Source: Pseudomonadota bacterium
Lineage (GTDB): Bacteria; Pseudomonadota; Gammaproteobacteria; Steroidobacterales; Steroidobacteraceae
Length of the DNA: 64,000 nucleotides
Direction of reading: 5' to 3'
Assembly (NCBI GenBank): GCA_023417315.1
Contig: JAEZFW010000060.1
Coordinates: 1 to 64,000, forward strand
The notes beneath the pieces are model-generated. The model had not been told where the DNA came from and searched no databases. It saw only the letters and a list, made by a program, of their open reading frames with translations. Position numbers and translations under genes: made by a program. Shown piece by piece: positions 25,325 to 32,494 of this stretch. Position 1 is the stretch's first letter, and every line of letters begins with the position of its first letter.

Positions 25325-25341
25325 AGGTTAGTCAGAAACGC
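25303..25341. repeat. Half-element J (word GCGGTTA)
   Basis: Four diverging words GCGGTTA, GTGACTA, GTGGTTA, GAGGTTA (25303-25330) followed by the core GTCAGAAACGC, matching the left half of A and D including the AGAAACGC of A. No right arm follows; instead a different hairpin occurs at 25385-25412. The arginase stop codon (25322-25324) is inside. Confidence 0.8.
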
Positions 25342-25384
25342 TGCTGCGCTGTCACCTTCATTCGATCCTTCCTCGATTACCCCC

Positions 25385-25412
25385 TGCCCTCCTTGCACGT
25401 GCAGGGAGGGCA
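25385..25412. terminator. Terminator-like hairpin between convergent genes
   Basis: TGCCCTCCTTGCA (25385-25397), CG, TGCAGGGAGGGCA (25400-25412): 13 pairs including one wobble. It lies between the convergent arginase and SRPBCC genes and could end both transcripts; no T-tract. Confidence 0.6.
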
Positions 25413-25432
25413 AGGTGGCACCACGCACACCA

Positions 25433-25882
25433 CTACTCGGCAGGAATTTCCGGCTCGACGAGCTTTGCGAGGAGTATCAGCGACTCTTGCCAGCCGAGAT
25501 AGCACATCTCGAGTGGAATGACCTCTGGTAGACCCTCCTGCACGATGCTCAGCTCCGTGCCGCACGATACTTTCTTGAGCGTGATCGTGGCCTGCATCTC
25601 TCCGGGCAGATTCGGATCATCGAATCGATCCGTATAGCGGATGCGCTCGCCTGGAATGAGCTCGAGGTATTTCCCGCCGAACGAATGGCTCTGCCCGTTC
25701 GAGAAGTTCGTGAACGACATCTTGTACGTGCCGCCGACCCTCGCTTCCATGTGGTGCACCTTACACGTGAACCCGTTTGGCGGAAGCCACTTCGCTATGG
25801 CATCCGGATCGAGGAATGCTTTGTAGGCTCGCTCCGGCGGAGCGCGAAGCACACGATGAAGACGGACTGTATGACTGGTCAT
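25433..25882 (-). CDS. SRPBCC/AHSA1-family protein
   Basis: A 149-residue START/Bet v1-like protein with the AHSA1 pattern: TVRLHRVLRAPPERAYKAF at the N-terminus, DPDAIAKWLPPNGF, and a C-terminal helix GWQESLILLAKLVE that closes the ligand cavity. Such proteins bind hydrophobic ligands; the ligand here is unknown. The ATG at 25882 (MTSHTV) has AAGGAG about 8 nt upstream and is preferred over an upstream in-frame start at 25942. It is convergent with arginase and divergent from the sirtuin gene. Confidence 0.85.
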   Translation of the reverse strand: MTSHTVRLHRVLRAPPERAYKAFLDPDAIAKWLPPNGFTCKVHHMEARVGGTYKMSFTNFSNGQSHSFGGKYLELIPGERIRYTDRFDDPNLPGEMQATITLKKVSCGTELSIVQEGLPEVIPLEMCYLGWQESLILLAKLVEPEIPAE

Positions 25883-26012
25883 GAGTTGCTCCTTGTTGGA
25901 AGAGGATGACTTCGATGCAAGGACGTACCCGCAACGCGGCATCCGACATCAGTTGCCGAAATGTAGCGCCTCTTACGACTGCACGCGGGCGCCATCCGTT
26001 ACCATTCGAAGA

Positions 26013-26915
26013 ATGAATCGCAATTCATCTGCACTCACTGAGGTATCGACGTGGCTTTCCTCTGCGTGGGACGGACTCGGCCTCATCGTAGTGCTGACGG
26101 GTGCAGGCATCTCAGCCGAAAGCGGTATCCCCACCTTTCGCGGTGAAGAAGGCTATTGGCGCATCGGCTCGCGCAACTACTTTCCCGAAGAGCTCGCTAC
26201 GCGCGTCGCGTTCGAGCGAATGCCGGATGAGATCTGGGGTTGGTATCTATATCGTCGCAGCGTCTGTCGGGCCGCGCAGCCGAATGCGGGTCATCTCGCG
26301 CTTGCGCGCCTCGAGCACGAGCTTGCGAGCCGCGGCAATGCGGATCGTTTCCTGCTGATCACTCAGAATGTCGATGGACTTCATCTGCGCGCTGGGCACA
26401 CGCTGGAGCGCACGTATCAGATCCATGGCAACATCGATTTCATGCGCGCCGCGCATGATCGCGACGCCAGCATCCATCCGTTACCCGTCGAGCTTGGCAC
26501 ACACTGGGAGCGCGGCCAACCTGTCGGCGAGCGTGAACGTGCGCTCCTCGTGTGCCCCGATGGCAGTCCTGCCCGACCGCATGTCTTATGGTTTGACGAA
26601 AGCTATGACGAAGAGCACTTTCGATTCGATAGCTCCTTGAGTGCGATCGAACGCGCAGCCCTCTTGATCGTTGTAGGCACCTCTGGTGCCACGAACCTTC
26701 CGTCTATGATTGTTCGCCGCGCGGCTCAACGAAGCATACCGTTGCTCGTGATCAACCGTGATGAGAGTCCTTTTGCGGCACTCGCTAGTGATCTTCCGAA
26801 CGGGATGTTCGCTCAAGCTCGAGCAGGGGACGTATTGCCCCATCTCGTCGACGTGCTGCTGCGGCGCTGCGCTGCGGACGTCGATTCCCGAGCACATCCT
26901 CAGCGCATCCAGTAG
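26013..26915 (+). CDS. Sir2-family NAD-dependent protein deacylase with degenerate zinc site
   Basis: NAD-consuming deacylase of the sirtuin family, 300 residues from the ATG at 26013 (MNRNSSALTE). The NAD motifs are present: TGAGISAESGIPTFRG, ITQNVDGLH and, with a catalytic His, YQIHGNIDFMR. The usual zinc-binding C-x2-C pairs after the catalytic His are missing: only one cysteine remains (LLVCPDG). VGTSGATNLPS closes the Rossmann fold. It could still be active as a zinc-free sirtuin or be altered in specificity. Its 3' end overlaps the TauE gene by 16 bp. Confidence 0.87.
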   Translation: MNRNSSALTEVSTWLSSAWDGLGLIVVLTGAGISAESGIPTFRGEEGYWRIGSRNYFPEELATRVAFERMPDEIWGWYLYRRSVCRAAQPNAGHLALARLEHELASRGNADRFLLITQNVDGLHLRAGHTLERTYQIHGNIDFMRAAHDRDASIHPLPVELGTHWERGQPVGERERALLVCPDGSPARPHVLWFDESYDEEHFRFDSSLSAIERAALLIVVGTSGATNLPSMIVRRAAQRSIPLLVINRDESPFAALASDLPNGMFAQARAGDVLPHLVDVLLRRCAADVDSRAHPQRIQ

Positions 26916-27661
26916 ACGATCGCGATCCCGACACCCACCGCGACCACGATCCAACGCAGCAGCGTTGGGTTGAGCTTGCTGGCGAGACGCCCGCCGAGTG
27001 CGCCGCCCGCGAGCGCACCGAGTGCCATGATCGCGGCGGCGGACCAAAGCACGTAGTCGGACCATAGAAAGAACAGCACCGCGGCGACGTTTACCGCGAA
27101 CGCGAGCACTTGTTTCAATGCGTTGAGCCGGTTGAATGTATCGCTGCTAGTCAATCCGAGCACTGCGACGATGAGCACACTCATACCTGCGCTGAAGAAT
27201 CCACCGTAGATCGAAGCGAGTAGGACGGCTGCAACGGTGAGCGCATGGGTCGTCTGCGAATTTTCATGCGCACCCGCACGGCGCACAACCATCGTTCGAA
27301 CGGGTTCTTGAATCGCGAGCAAGAGCGCCGCAATCAAGAGCATCCAAGGGACCAGCGCGGTGAACGTGCGCTCACCTGTGTGCACCAGGATGAGTGCGCC
27401 GATCAATCCTCCAAGTGCTGAGACGGGAAGCAGGATCAACGTGCGCCTTCGTTGACCTTCGAGATTGCGAAGTTGCGCAAGCGTCGCGCCGAAATAGCCA
27501 GGACACAAAGCGACCGCGTTCGTGATATTCGCGGTAAGAGGCGGAACGCCGAGGGCGATCAGCACGGGGAAACTGATCAAGGTGCCTCCGCCCGCGAGCG
27601 CGTTCACAGCTCCGGCGGCAATCGCAGCAAGTCCGGCGATTAGGAGATCAGCCTCGGTCAA
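26900..27661 (-). CDS. TauE/SafE-family membrane transporter
   Basis: A 253-residue inner-membrane protein with about eight transmembrane segments and the duplicated family pattern: GAVNALAGGGTLISFPVLI in the first half (NALAGGGT) and a matching SIYGGFFSAGMSV in the second. Members export sulfite, sulfoacetate or related organic anions. The true substrate is not shown by the sequence; no sulfur genes adjoin. It converges with, and overlaps, the sirtuin gene. Confidence 0.9.
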   Translation of the reverse strand: MTEADLLIAGLAAIAAGAVNALAGGGTLISFPVLIALGVPPLTANITNAVALCPGYFGATLAQLRNLEGQRRRTLILLPVSALGGLIGALILVHTGERTFTALVPWMLLIAALLLAIQEPVRTMVVRRAGAHENSQTTHALTVAAVLLASIYGGFFSAGMSVLIVAVLGLTSSDTFNRLNALKQVLAFAVNVAAVLFFLWSDYVLWSAAAIMALGALAGGALGGRLASKLNPTLLRWIVVAVGVGIAIVYWMR

Positions 27662-27821
27662 GGGGTGGCTTGCGCTTGAGCTTCTGGGAAGCTCGCACTC
27701 TGTCTGACAAACGTGCGCCAGTCAAAACGCACATCGCCGTCAGCTCACTCCAGGTGAGGCTTCCTCGGGTTGCTCTTGATGGCCGGCTCTTCGACAATCC
27801 TCGTTTAACTGCCGCACTCCC

Positions 27822-28937
27822 ATGTCCGCCAAGAAAGCTCTGCAGATCTCCGCCCGCCCTCGCGCCTTACGCTCGACGCTCGAGCAGGAACGGTTCAGTT
27901 TCCTGCTGAGCGAAATCGACAAGGTTCGACGTGCGGAAAGTCAGCTCGAAGCAAGTCTCTTGAAGTTCCGACAGGATCACACCGAGAAGCTCGCGCCGCT
28001 TCGCACCGCTCTGCGCACCGCTTGCCGAGAATCAGTGTTCGCGCTCGATCGTCTGCTCGACCAACCCGGCTGGTCGAGGCTGGATCGAGCGGCCCTGGAA
28101 GATATGTTACGCGCAACGGCCGAAGTGCTTCTCGAGTCGAATGCAGCCGATCAGGAGATCAAGGCCATCTTCGATAAGCATAATAAAGTGGCATTCGACG
28201 CCCTCCAGGAGGAACACCTCGAACGTATGAAGAACCATGCGGAAGAGATGGGGTTCGACTTGGGAGATAGCGAAGATATCCGCAGCGAAGACGATCTAAT
28301 GCAGCGAATGTATGAGGAGATGGCTGCCCGCGAGGCTGCAGAAGAGGAATCGTCGGAGCACGACCGCGGCCATCGTCACAGCCGGCGCAAGACCGCCGGA
28401 CATGGCTCCCGCGACGACAGCGCGAAGTTGGCGAAACAAACGCTGCGTGAGCTGTATCGTAAGCTAGCAAGCGCTGTACACCCGGACCGAGAGCCGGACC
28501 CACGTCGTCGCGAAGAGAAGAATCTGCTGATGCAGAAGATCAACCAGGCGTACGCCTCGAACGATCTCATGGCGCTCTTCGAGGCTCAGATGCAAGTCGA
28601 ACAGATCGACGCTACGCAGATCGGCCGCCTGGGTGCGGCGCGACTCAAGCAGTACAACAAGCTCTTGGCAGAGCAGCTCGCTGCGCTCAAAGGGAAGCTG
28701 AAGAATATGGAGGTGGCCTTCTGCATGGATCTGGGCTTACCGAGCTTCAGTGGCGTCACGCCCGCAAAACTCAGCCGAGTCATCCGAGAACAAGCTCGTG
28801 CCATGCGCGCCGAGATCACACGGCAGCAACGATTGTTGGACCTGCTCGCAAGCAAGACTTCTATCAAGCGCTGGTTGAAGCAACAGCGCCAATTCGCTCG
28901 AGGCGATATCGATCTCGATGACCCGGAATGGTCGTGA
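27822..28937 (+). CDS. J-domain protein with helical extensions
   Basis: A 371-residue cytosolic protein. Residues about 205-245 resemble a J domain: LRELYRKLASAVHPDREPD holds the HPD tripeptide that stimulates DnaK ATPase, followed by the helix LMQKINQAYASND. The regions before (15-180) and after (250-371) are long charged helices, likely coiled coils, without G/F-rich or zinc-finger DnaJ parts. It is therefore a class C co-chaperone recruiting DnaK to an unknown client. The ATG at 27822 has no strong alternative. The downstream lipoprotein gene overlaps its stop codon (TGATG). Confidence 0.75.
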   Translation: MSAKKALQISARPRALRSTLEQERFSFLLSEIDKVRRAESQLEASLLKFRQDHTEKLAPLRTALRTACRESVFALDRLLDQPGWSRLDRAALEDMLRATAEVLLESNAADQEIKAIFDKHNKVAFDALQEEHLERMKNHAEEMGFDLGDSEDIRSEDDLMQRMYEEMAAREAAEEESSEHDRGHRHSRRKTAGHGSRDDSAKLAKQTLRELYRKLASAVHPDREPDPRRREEKNLLMQKINQAYASNDLMALFEAQMQVEQIDATQIGRLGAARLKQYNKLLAEQLAALKGKLKNMEVAFCMDLGLPSFSGVTPAKLSRVIREQARAMRAEITRQQRLLDLLASKTSIKRWLKQQRQFARGDIDLDDPEWS

Positions 28938-29680
28938 TGCTTGCCGCGAGAGCGATTCTCAGGAGACTTTTGCAGACCCTTGCGCGATCGTGCATCTGCG
29001 TGATCGCTCTCGCCTGCGCTAGCTGCGTACATCGCGATGCTGGCACACCGAACGTCGCGCTCGCGGGCGCCGAGCTCCTGTGGCAGGACGATTTCCAAGA
29101 CTTGTCTCAATGGATCCTCGAGCTCGAGAAACCTGGGTCCGTTCGCGCAATGGATGGTGCGCTCGACATCGATGTGCCCGCGGGCGCGACGCTCTGGTTC
29201 AAACATGAGCTCGCCGCTCCCGTAGCGATCTCGTTTGCGGCAACCGCTATCGACGCAGGCGGTCCGAACGATCGCGTGAGCGACATCAACGTGTTCTGGA
29301 TGGCTCGCAATTCCGACGGTACGAACCTCTTAACGAGACGCCGCCACGGCGCATTCGCAGAGTACAACGACCTGCTCACGTACTACGTTGGGTTGGGTGG
29401 AAACTGGAACACGACGACCCGATTTCGGCGCTACATCGGCGATCGAGAGCTGCGTCCGCTGCGGCCGGAACACGATCTGTCCTCACCGGACGTACTGCTC
29501 CGAGCCAATCACACGCAGAACATCACCTTGATTACCGACGGGAAGCGGGTTGAATATTGGCGCGATGGCGTCCGGGTGTTTCAGTTCCACGATGCCGAAC
29601 CCTATGGCCGAGGCCATTTCGCGATCCGAACGACCCGCAGCCATCTGCGCATCGAAGGCTTCAGGATTCATCGACTCTAG
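28937..29680 (+). CDS. Lipoprotein with lectin/glucanase-like (DUF6250/YesU-type) domain
   Basis: A 247-residue predicted lipoprotein (signal ending ALACASC). The mature domain begins ELLWQDDFQDLSQWILE and has WMARN, a GGNWNTTTRFRRY segment and a late VEYWRDGVRVF, the outline of concanavalin-like proteins of the YesU/DUF6250 type found with carbohydrate-degradation genes. A true glycoside function is inference. The start is taken at 28937, where ATG overlaps the TGA of the J-domain gene; an in-frame ATG lies at 28928. The cytochrome-propeller gene follows. Confidence 0.75.
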   Translation: MLAARAILRRLLQTLARSCICVIALACASCVHRDAGTPNVALAGAELLWQDDFQDLSQWILELEKPGSVRAMDGALDIDVPAGATLWFKHELAAPVAISFAATAIDAGGPNDRVSDINVFWMARNSDGTNLLTRRRHGAFAEYNDLLTYYVGLGGNWNTTTRFRRYIGDRELRPLRPEHDLSSPDVLLRANHTQNITLITDGKRVEYWRDGVRVFQFHDAEPYGRGHFAIRTTRSHLRIEGFRIHRL

Positions 29681-29756
29681 TCGACCACGACGATCTCGAC
29701 CATCGGCGCTCAACACTTTGCGACGGTACGAACTTCCGCTTTCGAGTCCTCGAGCC

Positions 29757-31307
29757 TTGCGCCGCCTGGCGATCGCATTCGCGTTCGCCGTTCTCGCTCA
29801 GAGCGCGCAAGCGCAGGACGCAGCGGCGACGGGAGCGCACAAGTCGATCGAGCAGATTCTGCCCGTGGTCGACCAATTCTGCGGCGCCTGTCATGCGGTT
29901 CCGCGTCCTGACGTGCTGCCGAAGAGAAGTTGGCCCGCCGTGATCAAGACGATGGCGGAGATCTCGCAGCAACGCCTCGGGCGCGTGCCGATCACCGAGA
30001 GCCAGCTCAAAGATATCATCGCGTTCTATTACGGCAGCGGTCCCGAAGAGCTTCCAGTCTTACCGCCCATCCCGGACTCGTCAGTGCAGTTCGTGGCGCG
30101 GACGATCGGCACTTCATCGCGACTGCCATACGTCACGAACGTAAGCGCCGCCAGATTGACGAAGGGCGCCGATATCGAGCTCCTCGTTTGCGATGGAGAT
30201 GCGAAGCAACTCGTTCTGATGACGGCTCGACGCGGCAGGTGGCGGGAAACTCCGATCGCGGAGCTCGAAATTCCTGTTCGCACGCACGTGATCGATATCG
30301 ACGGTGACGGCGATGCGGACATCCTGGCCGCAGACCTGGGCGAGTTCCCGCCTCTGGATGCGCTCGCCGGAAAGCTCTATGTGCTTCGACAAGTCGCTCC
30401 GGGCCAATTCAACAAAGAGCTCGTACAAGACGGACTTGGCCGAGTGAGCGATGCGCGCGCCCTGGATATCGACGGCGATGGCGATTTCGATCTCGCTGTT
30501 GCGGTCTTCGGAGGCGGCGATGTGGGCGAAGTGTTCTGGCTCGAGAACGTCGGTACGAATGCAGTGCCCAAGTACGAAAGGCGCCCGCTAGTGAGCGTTG
30601 CAGGTGCCATCAATATCTCGCCCGCGGATCTGAACGGCGATGGAAGAATGGATCTTGTCTCGCTCATTGCCCAGGAACACGAAATGATCGTGGCCTTCGT
30701 CAACCGAGGCGACGGAGCGTTCGACAAAGGTGTAATCGCTCGAGCTCCGCACCCGATGTATGGGTCGACGAGTCTGTCGACAGTCGATCTCGACGGCGAC
30801 AAGGACATCGACATCCTGTTCACGAATGGCGATGCATTCGATGCGCAAACCGATCCCAAGCCCTATCACGGGGTCCAGTGGCTCGAGAACAAGGGACAGC
30901 TCAAGTTCGAGTTCCACGACATCGGGCGCTTCTACGGTGCCTCGCATGCAGCGGCAGGCGACGTCGATGGCGACGGCGATTTGGATGTGGTCGCGAGCAG
31001 CTGGATCAGCTTCTGGAACGACCCGCAGCGGCACGCCCTCGTCTGGTACGAGAACGATGGCAAGCAGCGATTCACGGCACACGGTATCGCGAACCGGCCG
31101 GCAGGTCTCACGTCGCTAGAGTTGATCGACGTCAACGGCGATGGCGCACTCGACATCGTCACAAGCGCACTCAGAATGGATTTGCTGCTCGGCAAGCTAG
31201 GCTATAACTACAAAGCCAGCAGACTCTTTCCCGCTCGAGCCAAAGACGATGAGCGACTCCCCAGAGTCGTCGTCTTCGAGAACCTAGCAAGCCGCAAAGG
31301 TCGGTAG
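29757..31307 (+). CDS. Exported c-type haem protein with FG-GAP/VCBS propeller
   Basis: A 516-residue exported protein. The likely start is TTG at 29757, giving a textbook signal peptide (RRLAIAFAFAVLAQSAQAQ); the open frame extends upstream inside the previous gene, so the start is uncertain. A single haem-c motif CGACH is followed by RSWPAVIKTMAE and a short cytochrome region (to about 115). The rest is a beta-propeller with at least six calcium-type repeats, such as DIDGDGDAD, DLNGDGRMD, DLDGDKDID and DVDGDGDLD. It may couple electron transfer to an extracellular substrate; no partner dehydrogenase is adjacent. Confidence 0.8.
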   Translation: MRRLAIAFAFAVLAQSAQAQDAAATGAHKSIEQILPVVDQFCGACHAVPRPDVLPKRSWPAVIKTMAEISQQRLGRVPITESQLKDIIAFYYGSGPEELPVLPPIPDSSVQFVARTIGTSSRLPYVTNVSAARLTKGADIELLVCDGDAKQLVLMTARRGRWRETPIAELEIPVRTHVIDIDGDGDADILAADLGEFPPLDALAGKLYVLRQVAPGQFNKELVQDGLGRVSDARALDIDGDGDFDLAVAVFGGGDVGEVFWLENVGTNAVPKYERRPLVSVAGAINISPADLNGDGRMDLVSLIAQEHEMIVAFVNRGDGAFDKGVIARAPHPMYGSTSLSTVDLDGDKDIDILFTNGDAFDAQTDPKPYHGVQWLENKGQLKFEFHDIGRFYGASHAAAGDVDGDGDLDVVASSWISFWNDPQRHALVWYENDGKQRFTAHGIANRPAGLTSLELIDVNGDGALDIVTSALRMDLLLGKLGYNYKASRLFPARAKDDERLPRVVVFENLASRKGR

Positions 31308-31396
31308 TTGGCCTCGACCCGAAACGTGTCGGAGTAGATTCCGATCTACGTACGCGCCGGGGTTATAGGTCGAGTTGCACCCGGACCCTAGAACTC

Positions 31397-31505
31397 TCTC
31401 GCGGCGGGCGCGGCGACCGCGGCGCCAAGAAGCAGGCGGGTCAGCACTTCTTCAACGCACATCTCTTCCTCCGCGGTCGCCGCGGTCGCCGCGTTCGCCG
31501 CGAGA
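31397..31505. repeat. Hairpin repeat element K (word GCGGTCGCC)
   Basis: Left arm TCTCGCGGCGGGCGCGGCGA and CCGCGGCG (31397-31424). Right arm CGCGGTCGCC, GCGGTCGCC, GCGTTCGCC, GCGAGA (31472-31505). The outer ends TCTCGC/GCGAGA pair exactly. The loop is about 47 nt. It lies between the convergent propeller and isomerase-like genes. The word is 9 bp, the longest of the set, and lacks a clear CAGA core. Confidence 0.8.
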
Positions 31506-31558
31506 ATCTTTCTGCGCAGGTCGAAATGCATCCCGACCCGATGCGATCCCCTGAGGTT

Positions 31559-32455
31559 TCAGATGTTCTTCCGCACGTGCTCCAGCATCCAGTCGACTAT
31601 TTTTTCGTGATCGACTTTCTGATGTTCTCGACTCCATTGCTCGACGGAGTACACCCCCTTGAACCCCGCCCGCTCGGCGAGCTGCACGCAGCGGTCGAAA
31701 TCGTACGAGACGTGCTCCATGCGCTCGTTGAACTCGACTGTTTTCGCCGAGACGAGATACGCGTACGGGAGAATCTTCTCCAGCGCTTGCCACATCTCCT
31801 CAGCGGGATAGTTCCCGAAATCAGGCAGCGTGAAGACGTTGTCTGGCCCTGCTTCGCGCCGAATCCGCAGATGGATATCCGGATCCATCTCCAGGCCGAA
31901 GTGATTCTCGATGAGCAGCGGCAATCCCTTCGACTTGCAGTAGTCGTTCACTTCCTTCATCGATGCGATGCTCTTCGTCACGGAGCCATCGGACCGACCG
32001 GGATTGATACGCACGGCACGGCTCCGGAGCATGGCAGCCGCGTCGACCCACCGACGCACGAGCTTCAAACTTCGCTGACGCTCGTCTTCGTTCGTGCTGG
32101 CAAGATCGTACTCATCGTCCGCCTGCACGTTGATCACCTGCGCGCCTGCCGCTTCGATGCTCGCGCGCAACGCTTCCAAGTACGGCAGCTCGAGCGACTC
32201 GAAATGATGACCCCAGAGCTCCAGGTTCCGAACGTTGAATCGATCGCGGTAGTACTCAGGCACGCTCCGAAGCGTAAGCTCATCCGCGATGTCGCCGAGC
32301 TCCTTGGGTGCGGTCTGCCTGAAGCGATGACGGAACGTCACCGTAGACATGGCTAAGCGAGCGTCAGCATCGGCTCGCGGGCGCGCGGCGCTGCCCCCGA
32401 CGTAGGCGCAAATCAACAGGCCCGAAGTTCGAACGAGAAAAGTGCGTCGCTGCAT
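31559..32455 (-). CDS. Tat-exported sugar phosphate isomerase/epimerase-like TIM-barrel protein
   Basis: A 298-residue protein of the AP-endonuclease-2/xylose isomerase-like fold. The N-terminus MQRRTFLVRTSGLLICAYVG resembles a Tat signal, predicting export. Barrel segments include NVQADDEYDLAS, the metal-ligand candidate GLPLLIENHFG (Glu and His) and LPDFGNYPAEE. Substrate is unknown; related proteins epimerise sugars or inositols. It follows the halogenase on the minus strand with a 39-nt gap, so the two are probably one transcript. Confidence 0.8.
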   Translation of the reverse strand: MQRRTFLVRTSGLLICAYVGGSAARPRADADARLAMSTVTFRHRFRQTAPKELGDIADELTLRSVPEYYRDRFNVRNLELWGHHFESLELPYLEALRASIEAAGAQVINVQADDEYDLASTNEDERQRSLKLVRRWVDAAAMLRSRAVRINPGRSDGSVTKSIASMKEVNDYCKSKGLPLLIENHFGLEMDPDIHLRIRREAGPDNVFTLPDFGNYPAEEMWQALEKILPYAYLVSAKTVEFNERMEHVSYDFDRCVQLAERAGFKGVYSVEQWSREHQKVDHEKIVDWMLEHVRKNI

Positions 32456-32494
32456 GCGTTTCCACGGGATGTGCGATGTCGATGCGGTTGGATT

